Below, in pieces: positions 27,472 through 35,519 of a DNA stretch of 35,732 nt. The translations under genes were made by a program, and so were the position numbers. The notes under the pieces were generated by a model. The model searched no databases and was not told the DNA's origin. It was given only the letters and a program-made list of their open reading frames with translations. Source of the stretch: a virus; IMG/VR virus record IMGVR_UViG_3300009103_000090, positions 1 through 35,732 of that record, one strand, 5' to 3'. Numbering within the stretch: position 1 is the first letter of the stretch; each line of letters starts with the position of its first letter.

Positions 27472-27619
27472 TGAAAATGGTAAATATACTCTCAATATGG
27501 TCCAGATTGATAAAAAGGTGCAAGAAGTTATTGCAGCAATTAAGGCAGAAGAGTCTAAAATTGCTAATAGGGAAAACGCAATAACTAATGCTGCACCATC
27601 AGTATCAATAGCAACTTAA
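27410..27619 (+). CDS. Hypothetical helical protein, 69 residues
   Basis: I use the ATG at 27410, 9 nt after GAGGAGG, rather than the in-frame codon at 27353. The protein is mostly helical (DLYKQKRSLELNWQQEYNEN, QIDKKVQEVIAAIKAEESKI) with an Ala/Ser-rich end. The function is unknown. It overlaps the previous gene by 62 nt in another frame. Followed by 160 nt without a gene, which holds a promoter candidate. Confidence 0.6.
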   Translation: MVTDLYKQKRSLELNWQQEYNENGKYTLNMVQIDKKVQEVIAAIKAEESKIANRENAITNAAPSVSIAT

Positions 27620-27656
27620 GGCTTTTACAAAATCACACAAAATACCCTGGGATACC

Positions 27657-27780
27657 TTGCACTCTATTAAAAATTAGAGTATATCTAACTTACTATACAA
27701 TTAATTAAACAAACAATGAGTACTGACGCGTATAGTCGACATCCCTAGAGGACAGTATTCAGATATTCTAGGAGGAATAT
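27657..27780 (+). promoter_or_regulatory. Promoter candidate and structured leader for tail/structural genes
   Basis: TTGCAC (27657-27662), 17 nt and TATATC (27680-27685) make a moderate promoter, with ACTCTA/TAGAGT as a short dyad around the spacer. The leader of about 90 nt contains CCTAGA (27744-27749) pairing with TCTAGG (27767-27772). The latter overlaps the AGGAGG ribosome site (27770-27775) of the gene at 27782, so the site may be partly hidden in the RNA. Confidence 0.4.
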
Positions 27781-27781
27781 T

Positions 27782-28240
27782 ATGGCAAACACAACTTTTT
27801 CGGGTCCAATTTTAGCTGGTGGTATTAAAAATACTACTGGTACTACTGTTGGAACGGATATGAAAAACACAGGATATGTGTTGATGTCACAAACTGAAGC
27901 TGTTGATCAAACAGCTGGTACGGACACAACAAATATAATTATCCCTGCAAACAGCCAATTGGTTTCTGCACAATTATATGTAAGTGTTGTATGGAATGGA
28001 TCTGTATCGACAGCAGGTTTAGGCTATGTTGGTGACGCAACTGCATTTACTTCAGCTACTGGTGTAGCGGGTGGTACTTTAGGTGTCATCGATATTACAG
28101 CTGGAGCTAGTAAAGCAAGAGTTGATGCATGGGCAGATGTTGGTTCTACGGATAGAAGATTACTTTTAACTAATGGAAATACCGGAACAGGTGTTGGTTG
28201 GTTAACGGTTACTTATATTCAAAACGTTAACGTCGGTTAA
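27782..28240 (+). CDS. Structural protein, beta-rich, 152 residues
   Basis: AGGAGG precedes the ATG. The sequence is rich in Thr, Gly, Ala and Val without charges in clusters (TTFSGPILAGGIKNTTGTTV, QLVSAQLYVSVVWNG, GTGVGWLTVTYIQNVNVG), typical of beta-sandwich virion proteins such as head decoration or fibre-base proteins. It is isolated between its own leader and a strong terminator, suggesting separate high expression. The exact role is unknown. Confidence 0.7.
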   Translation: MANTTFSGPILAGGIKNTTGTTVGTDMKNTGYVLMSQTEAVDQTAGTDTTNIIIPANSQLVSAQLYVSVVWNGSVSTAGLGYVGDATAFTSATGVAGGTLGVIDITAGASKARVDAWADVGSTDRRLLLTNGNTGTGVGWLTVTYIQNVNVG

Positions 28241-28249
28241 TAAATAATT

Positions 28250-28277
28250 AAAGATGCTCCTTCGGGAGCATCTTTTT
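28250..28277 (+). terminator. Strong intrinsic terminator with TTCG loop
   Basis: AAAGATGCTCC (28250-28260), the tetraloop TTCG (28261-28264) and GGAGCATCTTT (28265-28275) pair perfectly and are followed by T residues. It ends the single-gene unit at 27782-28240. Confidence 0.9.
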
Positions 28278-28292
28278 AGGAGATAAAAACAT

Positions 28293-28634
28293 ATGTCATA
28301 TAATGGAATGGCGACGCCAGTAAAACAATTTTATACTGAAGCTAGTTCTACTTTAAGAACTCTTACAGGTGGAGCAACTGTTGTTGGTGGTATTTGTATG
28401 CTTAAAGGTGTTACAATCAATGCAGGAGCAGCTAATTGTTCTATAAAAATATTTGATGGTTCTGATAATACTGGAACTTTAAGATATCAATTTAGAGGTT
28501 TATCTGCTGCAAATGAGGTGTACCAAGAGTATATAGCTGCAACTGGAATTAAATTTGATGCAGGAATGTATATTGAATTTCAAACTGGTGGCGGTTTAGG
28601 AGCAACTACTTCTGTACAAGTAATCTGGCAGTAG
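28293..28634 (+). CDS. Structural protein, beta-rich, 113 residues
   Basis: AGGAG precedes the ATG. The protein (SSTLRTLTGGATVVGGICML, KGVTINAGAANCSIKIFDGS, GIKFDAGMYIEFQTGGGLGA) has a Gly/Thr-rich beta pattern similar in style to its upstream neighbour. Likely a virion decoration or fibre-associated protein. No known motif. Confidence 0.65.
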   Translation: MSYNGMATPVKQFYTEASSTLRTLTGGATVVGGICMLKGVTINAGAANCSIKIFDGSDNTGTLRYQFRGLSAANEVYQEYIAATGIKFDAGMYIEFQTGGGLGATTSVQVIWQ

Positions 28635-28644
28635 GAGGTCAATA

Positions 28645-29397
28645 ATGGCGACGTCCGGTACGGTAAGTTTTGACTTATCAATAGAAGAAATAATTGAAGA
28701 CGCATTTGAACGTTGTGGTGGTCAAGGAAGATCAGGGTATGATCTTAAGAGCGCTAGACGTTCATTAAATATTTTATTGTCCGAATGGGGCAATAGAGGT
28801 TTACATTTTTGGGAAGTAGCTAACGTCAGCATTAAATTAAATGAAGGTCAAAATCTTTATAGAATATATAAAGATGAAACAGCTAGAAATAGTGTGACTA
28901 CTAATCCTGCTAAAATAGGGGATAGTGCAGATTATTTATATAATGCTACTGATGTATTAGAAGTGGTTTATAGAAATGATCTAACTGAACCAACTGATAC
29001 TACTATGTCCAAAATAGATAGATCTACTTACCAAGCATTAGCAAATAAAGAATCAAAAGGGACTCCTTCCCAATATTTTATACAAAGATTTAGAGAATAT
29101 ACTGATTTAACTGTTTATATGGCACCGAGTTCAAGTACCAATAAATATTTAAATTTTTATTATGTTAAAAGAATTGAAGATAGTGGAGTATATTCAAATA
29201 ATCCAGATGCTCCATATAGATTTTTACCAGCGATGACTTCTGGTTTAGCATTTTATCTAAGTCAAAAAGTATCACCAGATAGAACACAAGCTTTAAAATT
29301 ATATTATGAAGATGAACTTAATAGAGCTTTAACAGAAGATGGATCTCCTACAAGTTCTTATGTAACTCCAAAAGCTTATTATCCATCAGTGAGTTAA
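28645..29397 (+). CDS. Head-completion/tail accessory protein (P22 gp4-like)
   Basis: The 250-residue protein begins with SIEEIIEDAFERCGGQGRSG and SARRSLNILLSEWGNRGLHF, a pattern I know from connector proteins of podoviruses that resemble P22 gp4, which binds beneath the portal. The rest is alpha/beta with Tyr-rich segments (FIQRFREYTDLTVYMAPSSS) and a helical C-terminal part. Its place after capsid and before the second adaptor fits a head-to-tail connector. The identity rests on sequence pattern. AGGAGG upstream. Confidence 0.65.
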   Translation: MATSGTVSFDLSIEEIIEDAFERCGGQGRSGYDLKSARRSLNILLSEWGNRGLHFWEVANVSIKLNEGQNLYRIYKDETARNSVTTNPAKIGDSADYLYNATDVLEVVYRNDLTEPTDTTMSKIDRSTYQALANKESKGTPSQYFIQRFREYTDLTVYMAPSSSTNKYLNFYYVKRIEDSGVYSNNPDAPYRFLPAMTSGLAFYLSQKVSPDRTQALKLYYEDELNRALTEDGSPTSSYVTPKAYYPSVS

Positions 29398-29399
29398 TT

Positions 29400-30278
29400 A
29401 TGGGAAAATACGCATCAGGAAAACATGCTATAGCCATTTCAGATAGAAGTGGTTTAAGATTTCCTTACAGAGAAATGGTTAAGGAATGGAATGGCATGTG
29501 GGTGCATTATACAGAATACGAATCTAAACAACCACAATTGGAATTAGCTGTTATAGGGGCCGATGGAATTGGCTTAGAACATCCAAGACCAGAACAACGA
29601 GCCACTCCAACTGTTCCAGTAATGCTTCCAGCAAATCCTTTTGAAACATACGCTGCAGGTAGTGGTATAATTTTTGTTCATTCTCCTAACCATATGAGAA
29701 AAGAAGGAGATACTGTTAGATTTAGAGGAACTCCAGATCAATCATCAAGTACGGGTAGTTCAGATTTCCCACCAACGGGAAACAATGGATCACCTGGTTT
29801 TTCTAATTGTAAAGATATAGATGGAATTCCTGGTTCTAGTATTTGTAATTCAAGTGGATATGTAATTGATGTAGGAAAGGGAGTTCCCGTAACACAAACT
29901 ACATTAGTTGATGCATTAGATGCTACTCAAACTACAGGGATTAAATTAACTAATTCAACATCTTTTTCTGCTGTAACAACAAATGATTTTTTACGTCAAG
30001 CAATTATGGTTGACAACGAACTGATAAGATATACAACTATTGCAAGTGATGATACTTTAGGGCAAGTAAGTCCTGAAGCAACGTCCATAAATCCTAATGT
30101 GGTTACCAGAGGAGCATATGGCACTACGGCTGCAACCCATAATGCGGGTGCAACGGTGACATTGATTGAAGATCCAGATAACTATTTTCAATTTAGTCAA
30201 GCTACAAATGCTACAGTAGGAGGAATTGAAGGAGGAGGATTTCCAGTTTCAGCTGGTCCTGTTACTATTACACCATGA
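29400..30278 (+). CDS. Structural protein between connector genes, 292 residues
   Basis: It starts 2 nt after the previous stop and lacks a Shine-Dalgarno. The N-terminal 110 residues contain Trp/Tyr-rich motifs (EMVKEWNGMWVHYTEYE), and the middle is Gly/Ser/Pro-rich (TGNNGSPGFSNCKDIDGIPG). The C-terminal half is beta-rich with IMVDNELIRYTTI, typical of phage structural proteins. Probably a neck or tail component, given its location between two adaptors. It ends in an ATGA overlap with the next gene. Confidence 0.7.
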   Translation: MGKYASGKHAIAISDRSGLRFPYREMVKEWNGMWVHYTEYESKQPQLELAVIGADGIGLEHPRPEQRATPTVPVMLPANPFETYAAGSGIIFVHSPNHMRKEGDTVRFRGTPDQSSSTGSSDFPPTGNNGSPGFSNCKDIDGIPGSSICNSSGYVIDVGKGVPVTQTTLVDALDATQTTGIKLTNSTSFSAVTTNDFLRQAIMVDNELIRYTTIASDDTLGQVSPEATSINPNVVTRGAYGTTAATHNAGATVTLIEDPDNYFQFSQATNATVGGIEGGGFPVSAGPVTITP

Positions 30279-30949
30279 CATATGCAGAATTAGTACAAAA
30301 AATTAAAGATTATTGTGAAGTAGATGATACAGTATTTACATCAACTATTGTGGATGGTTTTATAGAAAACGCTGAATTTAGAATAATGACAGACGTTGAT
30401 CTAGATGTCTTTAGAAGAAATGATTATTCTACTTTAACCGTAGGAAATGAGTTTTTAACACTTCCAAATGGTATCTTATTAATAAGATGGCTAGAAACTT
30501 ATAATAGTTCTACAGGAGCTAGAGAGACTTTAATGCAAAAAGATGCCTCTTTTATTGATGAATATACAGCCAATAGAACCACACAGGGTAATCCTAAATT
30601 TTATGCCTATTGGAATGAGACTAAATTATTATTGGGTCCAACCCCTAACGCAGCCTTGAAAGTTGAGTGCGCTTATGTTAAAAGACCTAATACATCAGAT
30701 GGAACTAAACTAGATTCATCTAACACAACTACGTATATAAGCTTAAATGCTCCAAATACGCTCTTGTTTGCTTGCCTGGTCGAAGCATCCAGTTTCTTAA
30801 AAGACAAAGACCTGCTAAATACATATGAAGGTCGTTATCAACAATCCTTAACTGGATTAGGTATCGAACAACAAGGTAGAAGAAGAAGAGACGAATACGT
30901 GGACGGAGAAATTAGACAAAAACTAAGATCTGTTCCACCTAGTCCATAA
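30275..30949 (+). CDS. Phage adaptor protein (head-tail connector)
   Basis: The 224-residue protein matches a widespread phage adaptor family: TYAELVQKIKDYCEVDD at the start, FIENAEFRIMTDVDLDVFRR, a middle PKFYAYWNETKLLLGPTPNA and ALKVECAYVKRP, and a final LLFACLVEASSFLKDK then YEGRYQQSL and RRRRDEYVDGE. Members form a ring below the portal or the upper part of the short tail. It is translationally coupled to the gene before. Confidence 0.8.
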   Translation: MTYAELVQKIKDYCEVDDTVFTSTIVDGFIENAEFRIMTDVDLDVFRRNDYSTLTVGNEFLTLPNGILLIRWLETYNSSTGARETLMQKDASFIDEYTANRTTQGNPKFYAYWNETKLLLGPTPNAALKVECAYVKRPNTSDGTKLDSSNTTTYISLNAPNTLLFACLVEASSFLKDKDLLNTYEGRYQQSLTGLGIEQQGRRRRDEYVDGEIRQKLRSVPPSP

Positions 30950-30967
30950 TAATATAAGGAGTAAAAA

Positions 30968-31393
30968 ATGGCAAATACGGTAATGACTAGTTTCAAAAAA
31001 GAGCTATTAGAAGGAGTCCATGACTTCGAAAATGGTGGTGATACATTTAAACTAGCTTTGTACAATAGTTCATATACAGGAAACACTGCATCAACTACAG
31101 TTTATACTACAGGTAATGAAGTCGGTAACAGCGGAACTTATTCTGCTGGAGGCGGAACTTTACTTAGTCAGTTAACAAATACTGATGGTACGACTGCATA
31201 TGTTGACTGGGCTGATCTAAATTTTACTAGTGCTACTATTAATGCAAGATATGCATTAATTTATAATAGTAGTGAAAGTAACAAAGCTTGTTGTGTATTA
31301 GATTTTGGTTCTGATCAAGTGTCTACTGCTGGAACATTTACAATTCAGTTCCCTGCAGCGGGTGCAAGCACAGCTATTATAAGAGTAGCATAG
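30968..31393 (+). CDS. Conserved virion structural protein, 141 residues
   Basis: The protein starts ANTVMTSFKKELLEGVHDFE with DTFKLALYNSSYTGNTASTT and later TDGTTAYVDWADLNFTSATI, RYALIYNSS, ACCVLDFGSDQVSTAGTFTI. This is a well-known type of small phage structural protein, beta-sandwich, found near tail-fibre genes. AAGGAG precedes the start. Its exact place in the virion is not established. Confidence 0.75.
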   Translation: MANTVMTSFKKELLEGVHDFENGGDTFKLALYNSSYTGNTASTTVYTTGNEVGNSGTYSAGGGTLLSQLTNTDGTTAYVDWADLNFTSATINARYALIYNSSESNKACCVLDFGSDQVSTAGTFTIQFPAAGASTAIIRVA

Positions 31394-31401
31394 GAGATTA
31401 A

Positions 31402-32049
31402 ATGGCGTTTAAAACAGATGATCGGGTTAAAGAAACCTCGACAACTACAGGTACTGGTTCGTTTACATTAGCTGGTGCGGTTTCAGGTTTTATAACTTTT
31501 AATGCAGGTATAGGAAACAGTAACTCTACTTATTATACTATCGTTGGGGAAGATAATCCTGGCGAATGGGAAATAGGTATTGGAACTTATACTCATTCAG
31601 GTACATCACTATCAAGAGATACCGTAATTGGTAGTAGTAATGGTGGGTCTAAAACTTCTTTTACAGCTGGAACAACAATAGTATTTGTTTCATTACCTTC
31701 AGAAAAAGCTTTGATGAAGGATGATTCTGGCAAAGTAGTATTTGGAGATAACTCCAGTAATGTAGCTTTTGACGGAGATGTTTCCGTTGGTGCATTATTT
31801 AAATTACCAACTAATACAGCTAATAAAATATTAGTTGCAGATGGTACTTCATTTGAAGAAGTTGATATGTCAGGAGACGCGACTATCGCTACAGGTGGAG
31901 CATTAACATTAGCGAACACTGCAGTGTCGGCAGGTTCATACACTAATGCAAGTTTAACAGTCGACGCAAAAGGAAGATTAACAGCAGCATCGAGTGGATC
32001 TGCAGGGGCAAGTCAAGGTTTTGCCGTTGCAATGGCCGTTGCTTTGTAG
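31402..32049 (+). CDS. Tail-fibre-like protein
   Basis: The 215-residue protein begins with a common phage tail-fibre head (DDRVKETSTTTGTGSFTLAG, GFITFNAGIGNSNSTYYTIV, GEWEIGIGTYTHSG). Residues beyond about 110 hold the fibre repeat style (GDATIATGGALTLANTAVSA, SYTNASLTVDAKGRLTAASS). The head probably anchors to the tail, and the rest extends outwards. Short for a complete fibre, ending in a hydrophobic Ala/Met/Val stretch. AGGAG upstream. Confidence 0.75.
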   Translation: MAFKTDDRVKETSTTTGTGSFTLAGAVSGFITFNAGIGNSNSTYYTIVGEDNPGEWEIGIGTYTHSGTSLSRDTVIGSSNGGSKTSFTAGTTIVFVSLPSEKALMKDDSGKVVFGDNSSNVAFDGDVSVGALFKLPTNTANKILVADGTSFEEVDMSGDATIATGGALTLANTAVSAGSYTNASLTVDAKGRLTAASSGSAGASQGFAVAMAVAL

Positions 32050-32072
32050 TCTAAAAATGGTAAATATTTAAT

Positions 32073-32408
32073 ATGGCTCAAAACTTTAGAAACTATCTAA
32101 AAAGAAACACTGGTACAACACCTGTGGACCTTTTAGGAGGTGCAGTAGGTTCGAGTACTTATGATTGTATTGTCAGTTTAAGATTAGCTAATGTTACCAC
32201 TTCTACTATTGAGGTAGAGGTTTATATTACAGATACCAATAATTTTTATCTAATTAAAAATGCGCCCATTGTAAGCGGCGGATCATTAGAATTAATGGAT
32301 GGTGGTAGTAAGGTTGTATTACAAGACGGACAACAATTATTTGCAAAATCGGATACAGCTTCATCTTTAGATACAATAGTTAGTGTAGTTGATCAAATTA
32401 GTACATAG
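32073..32408 (+). CDS. Structural protein of tail region, 111 residues
   Basis: A beta-rich small protein (NTGTTPVDLLGGAVGSSTYD, SLRLANVTTSTIEVEVYITD, GGSLELMDGGSKVVLQDGQQ) of a type commonly found among tail-fibre genes; the pattern suggests a small jelly-roll domain. No Shine-Dalgarno is seen, and the ATG lies 24 nt after the previous stop. Structural role inferred from place and composition. Confidence 0.7.
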   Translation: MAQNFRNYLKRNTGTTPVDLLGGAVGSSTYDCIVSLRLANVTTSTIEVEVYITDTNNFYLIKNAPIVSGGSLELMDGGSKVVLQDGQQLFAKSDTASSLDTIVSVVDQIST

Positions 32409-32416
32409 GAGGAATC

Positions 32417-32860
32417 ATGGCTTATTTAGGAAACGCCCCAAAAAATAATTTATTAACCATGAACTCTTCGCAGTACAGTGGTAATAATATACTTACAAAT
32501 TTTACACTTTCTCAATCTGTAGGAAATGTTAACGAAATTGAAGTTTACGTTGGAAACGTCCGTCAGGATCCGTTTTCAGCTTATTCAGTAACAGGTGGAA
32601 CAACTCTAGCTTTTACCGCAGCCCCTCCAACAGGCACTAATAATATTTACGTAGTATACCAAGGTAAAGCTGTAGGTACGACTACACCTGGAGAAAATTC
32701 AATCGAATACGGAATGATAAAATCAATCAATGGTGGCTATGAAAATTTAGCAACTATATCAACTTCTATTACTGTTGCAGCAACAGACAATATGATGTTG
32801 TGTGGTCCTGTTAGTATGACAGGCACTGTTACAGTAAGTGGAACTTTAACGATAGTATAA
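32417..32860 (+). CDS. Tail-fibre N-terminal-type protein
   Basis: The 147-residue protein starts MAYLGNAPKNNLLTMNSSQY, with VNEIEVYVGNVRQDPFSAYS, VTGGTTLAFTAAPPTGTNNI, YVVYQGKAVGTTTP, a familiar phage fibre head domain. The C-terminal part (TDNMMLCGPVSMTGTVTVSG) is a short repeat-like shaft. It has the same opening as the gene cut off by the window end (35520). AGGAGG upstream. Confidence 0.75.
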   Translation: MAYLGNAPKNNLLTMNSSQYSGNNILTNFTLSQSVGNVNEIEVYVGNVRQDPFSAYSVTGGTTLAFTAAPPTGTNNIYVVYQGKAVGTTTPGENSIEYGMIKSINGGYENLATISTSITVAATDNMMLCGPVSMTGTVTVSGTLTIV

Positions 32861-32861
32861 T

Positions 32862-33425
32862 ATGGCAACTTTATTTGTAGATAAATTAGACCCGCAATCA
32901 GGAACAAGTTTAGAGATAGGCTCTTCAGGGGATACGGTTTCAATAGGATCAGGGGTTACACAAACAATAGCTGTTAATACTCCAAATTTTTTTGCATCAC
33001 ATTCTAGCGATCAAAGTATGAATGACATGACACTTACAAAAATTACATATGATAATGAGGTTTTTGATACAGGATCAAATTATGACACTAGTAATTATAG
33101 ATACACCCCAGGATTTGTTGGAAAAAGTTTTCTAGCGGCGGCTGCTTGGAGTTATGATGCTCAAACATCAATTTTTGAACAACATTTTTATCTTTATAAA
33201 AATGGATCAGAGTTAGTTTATTTTGACGATGAACAGGATTCTTCAAGACCATGGAATAGGATGTCATCTCATTTTAGTGTTATAATTTCTCATAATGCTA
33301 CTGATTATTACGAAGTTTATGGAAAACTAAATACTGCTGATAGTGGAACAGCAAACTTTCCACAAGGCTCTGGAGATAATGCAATATTTAGAAATTATTT
33401 TTATGGATACAAAATTATAGAATAG
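32862..33425 (+). CDS. C1q-like tail-tip protein, copy 1
   Basis: The 187-residue protein has a short N-terminal shaft (residues 1-38) and a C-terminal domain starting NTPNFFASHSSDQSMND, with FDTGSNYDTSNYRYTP, FYLYKNGSELVYF and YYEVYGKL, ending FYGYKIIE. Order and spacing match the C1q/TNF-like jelly roll (xFxA..., a Y/F-D-T segment, a KNG turn, DYxE-Y, G-K-I at the end). Such trimeric tips usually bind cell surfaces. It is the most divergent of four neighbours and has no Shine-Dalgarno. Confidence 0.7.
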   Translation: MATLFVDKLDPQSGTSLEIGSSGDTVSIGSGVTQTIAVNTPNFFASHSSDQSMNDMTLTKITYDNEVFDTGSNYDTSNYRYTPGFVGKSFLAAAAWSYDAQTSIFEQHFYLYKNGSELVYFDDEQDSSRPWNRMSSHFSVIISHNATDYYEVYGKLNTADSGTANFPQGSGDNAIFRNYFYGYKIIE

Positions 33426-33428
33426 ATT

Positions 33429-34013
33429 ATGGGAACACTTAAAACAACAAACATACAATCGATATCTGGATCAGGAACAGTAACTCTTGGTGTATCTGGG
33501 GAAACTTTTGACATTCCTTCAGGTGTAACTTTAGATTCTACAGGGGCTACTATTACTGGAGCTTTAACTAACACTCCATCTTTTGCTGCGTATGCTTCTG
33601 GAGATCAAGCGTTAACTGATAACGCTTGGACCAAATTACAGTTTGATACAGAAATTTATGATGTTGGTGGTGGATATGATAATGTAAATGATAAATTTGT
33701 TGTTCCAGCAGGTGAAGCTGGAAAATATTCTTTTAGTGCTAGATGTAATATAGACACAGCTCATAACACTGCTGGTGCATCTGACATCCATATTGGTATT
33801 TATGTAAATGGAACAATATATTCTAACCAACAACAAAGATGGTTAGGTTATCCACAAAGAAATGTAGGGGTAAATTTAACTCAAATTTTAAATTTATCAG
33901 TTAGTGATTATGTTGAAATTTATATTAATTGTGATGATGGACAAAATTCACCAAATGCAGAATCATCTGACAAACACATTTATTTTGAAGGGTTTAAATT
34001 AATAGGAGCATAA
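33429..34013 (+). CDS. C1q-like tail-tip protein, copy 2
   Basis: The 194-residue paralogue has an N-terminal shaft of about 48 residues (TTNIQSISGSGTVTLGVSGE) and the C1q-like domain: NTPSFAAYASGDQALTDNAW, FDTEIYDVGGGYDNVNDKF, GKYSFSAR, IGIYVNGT, DYVEIYINCDDG, YFEGFKLIGA. The N-terminal shaft differs from that of the other copies. It ends in a TAATG overlap with copy 3. Confidence 0.75.
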   Translation: MGTLKTTNIQSISGSGTVTLGVSGETFDIPSGVTLDSTGATITGALTNTPSFAAYASGDQALTDNAWTKLQFDTEIYDVGGGYDNVNDKFVVPAGEAGKYSFSARCNIDTAHNTAGASDIHIGIYVNGTIYSNQQQRWLGYPQRNVGVNLTQILNLSVSDYVEIYINCDDGQNSPNAESSDKHIYFEGFKLIGA

Positions 34014-34564
34014 TGGGATCAATTATTAAAGTAAACGAATATAAAGATTTTAACAACAACGACATCATCACGAGTGATGGTGCTGGAGCTATTACTTTAT
34101 CTTCAGGAATGACTACGGCTGTTAATTCGGCCGGTGGAAACGCTCCAACTTTTTCTGCATATATGTCTGGTGATTTTGCTGCAGCTAATGCTTCTTGGGT
34201 TAAACTACAATTGAATTCAGTATACTATGATACTGATTCAGCTTTTGATACAAGTAATTATAAATTTACTGTTCCTTCTGGAAAAGCAGGCGTGTATTTT
34301 TTTTCAGCGAAAACTGCTTGTCCAGGTATTGATGATCAAGAAGATTTTGCTATAGGTTTTTGGAAAAATGGTAGCAGAGTAGAACAATGTGATGTAGGTA
34401 GGTTTTCACCTAAAACAAATGCAGAACTTTTTGCTGAGGTTAGTTATGCATGGGATTTATCTGCAGGTGATTATATTGAAGTTTATGCACATCAAACATC
34501 AGGAGATACACAAAATATAGACGCAAGTTTTACTAATTTTTTAGGATTTAAATTAATAACGTAG
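34013..34564 (+). CDS. C1q-like tail-tip protein, copy 3
   Basis: The 183-residue paralogue: short N-terminus (KVNEYKDFNNNDIITSDGAG), then NAPTFSAYMSGDFAAANASW, YYDTDSAFDTSNYKFTVPSG, GVYFFSAK, IGFWKNGSRVEQ, DYIEVYAHQTSGD, FLGFKLIT. The domain aligns end to end with copies 2 and 4. Coupled to copy 2 by TAATG. Confidence 0.75.
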   Translation: MGSIIKVNEYKDFNNNDIITSDGAGAITLSSGMTTAVNSAGGNAPTFSAYMSGDFAAANASWVKLQLNSVYYDTDSAFDTSNYKFTVPSGKAGVYFFSAKTACPGIDDQEDFAIGFWKNGSRVEQCDVGRFSPKTNAELFAEVSYAWDLSAGDYIEVYAHQTSGDTQNIDASFTNFLGFKLIT

Positions 34565-34571
34565 GAAAATT

Positions 34572-35099
34572 ATGGCATTAAGTAAAATAGACGGAACAAA
34601 TTTTATAGCACCAACGATTCCAGTAGCTTCTGGAGGGACAGGTTCTGCTACTTTAGCGGGCGCTGGACTAGCTAACACTCCAGCTTTTCAAGCCTATATG
34701 AATGGTAATCAAACAATAGCAGATGCTACTTGGGTAAAATTAGAAATGGATGCAGAAGTTTTTGATACGGATTCTACGTATGATGTCAGCTTATATAGAT
34801 TTACCCCTGCAGTAGCAGGTAAATATTGGGCTTGGGGAAAATTTAGATATGACCAAACAAATGATATTTATGCTGCTGCAATAGGTTTTTATTTAAATGG
34901 TGCTCTTATTAGCAAGAGTACAGAATTTATAACTAATGTTACAACAAAAGCTATAGGAATAACAGTAACATTAGATGACGATGATTATTTAGAATGTTAT
35001 GCTTATCAAAATAGTGGTGGTTCCGTAACTGTAAATGGAGGTTCATACCCATCACAAGATACTGGTACTTGGGGAGCATACAAAGTTATAGGAGTATAA
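34572..35099 (+). CDS. C1q-like tail-tip protein, copy 4
   Basis: The 175-residue paralogue: N-terminal DGTNFIAPTIPVASGGTGSA, a fibre motif, then NTPAFQAYMNGNQTIADATW, VFDTDSTYDVSLYRFTPAVA, GKYWAWGKF, IGFYLNGALIS, DYLECYAYQNSGG, GAYKVIGV. Of the four it has the shortest shaft. AGGA precedes the ATG by few bases. Different loop sequences between the shared framework residues suggest different surface specificities. Confidence 0.75.
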   Translation: MALSKIDGTNFIAPTIPVASGGTGSATLAGAGLANTPAFQAYMNGNQTIADATWVKLEMDAEVFDTDSTYDVSLYRFTPAVAGKYWAWGKFRYDQTNDIYAAAIGFYLNGALISKSTEFITNVTTKAIGITVTLDDDDYLECYAYQNSGGSVTVNGGSYPSQDTGTWGAYKVIGV

Positions 35100-35111
35100 A
35101 TTAACTAGAAT

Positions 35112-35132
35112 TTTAGCATATAATATGCTAAA
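35112..35132. terminator. Hairpin between tail genes
   Basis: TTTAGCATA (35112-35120), the loop TAA and TATGCTAAA (35124-35132) pair perfectly over 9 bp. No T-run follows directly, so it may be an mRNA-stabilising or weak terminator element. A TATAAT (35119-35124) in the middle has no good -35 box. Confidence 0.4.
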
Positions 35133-35156
35133 TATAACAACAAAGGAGTAAAAACT

Positions 35157-35507
35157 ATGGCATCACTATCAAGCAAAGTAAAGCAGTATTGCGCTGACAA
35201 CGGCGTGGCATCTGTTGACTTTACAAAAGACGTTTTGCTTCAGGATGACTCAGACGGTAAAGGCCCTTACATAAAAAGCTGGAATGTTTCTGGCGTGGCT
35301 CAACCAACTGACGATCAACTGAATTCTGTAGACTCTGCTGCTGATTTGTCTGAAAGACAAAACGCTGCAAGAGGTGCAAGAAGAAACGCCTATGGTGACT
35401 GGAATAGCCAGCTCGACATGCAGTACCACGATGAAAAAGACGGTACTACTACATGGAAAGACCATGTAGCAAAAGTGAAGACTGACAATCCAATCCCAAC
35501 TGAGTAA
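35157..35507 (+). CDS. Conserved tail-region protein, possible fibre-assembly type
   Basis: The 116-residue protein has an acidic N-terminal half and an end YGDWNSQLDMQYHDEKDGTT, TWKDHVAKVKTDNPIP. The R...YG...QLDM-YHD...W...V..VK...P pattern occurs in proteins often next to phage tail-fibre genes, sometimes called XkdW-like or fibre-assembly proteins. AAAGGAG precedes the ATG. It separates the C1q-like array from a further fibre gene. Confidence 0.65.
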   Translation: MASLSSKVKQYCADNGVASVDFTKDVLLQDDSDGKGPYIKSWNVSGVAQPTDDQLNSVDSAADLSERQNAARGARRNAYGDWNSQLDMQYHDEKDGTTTWKDHVAKVKTDNPIPTE

Positions 35508-35519
35508 AGGAACTAACAC

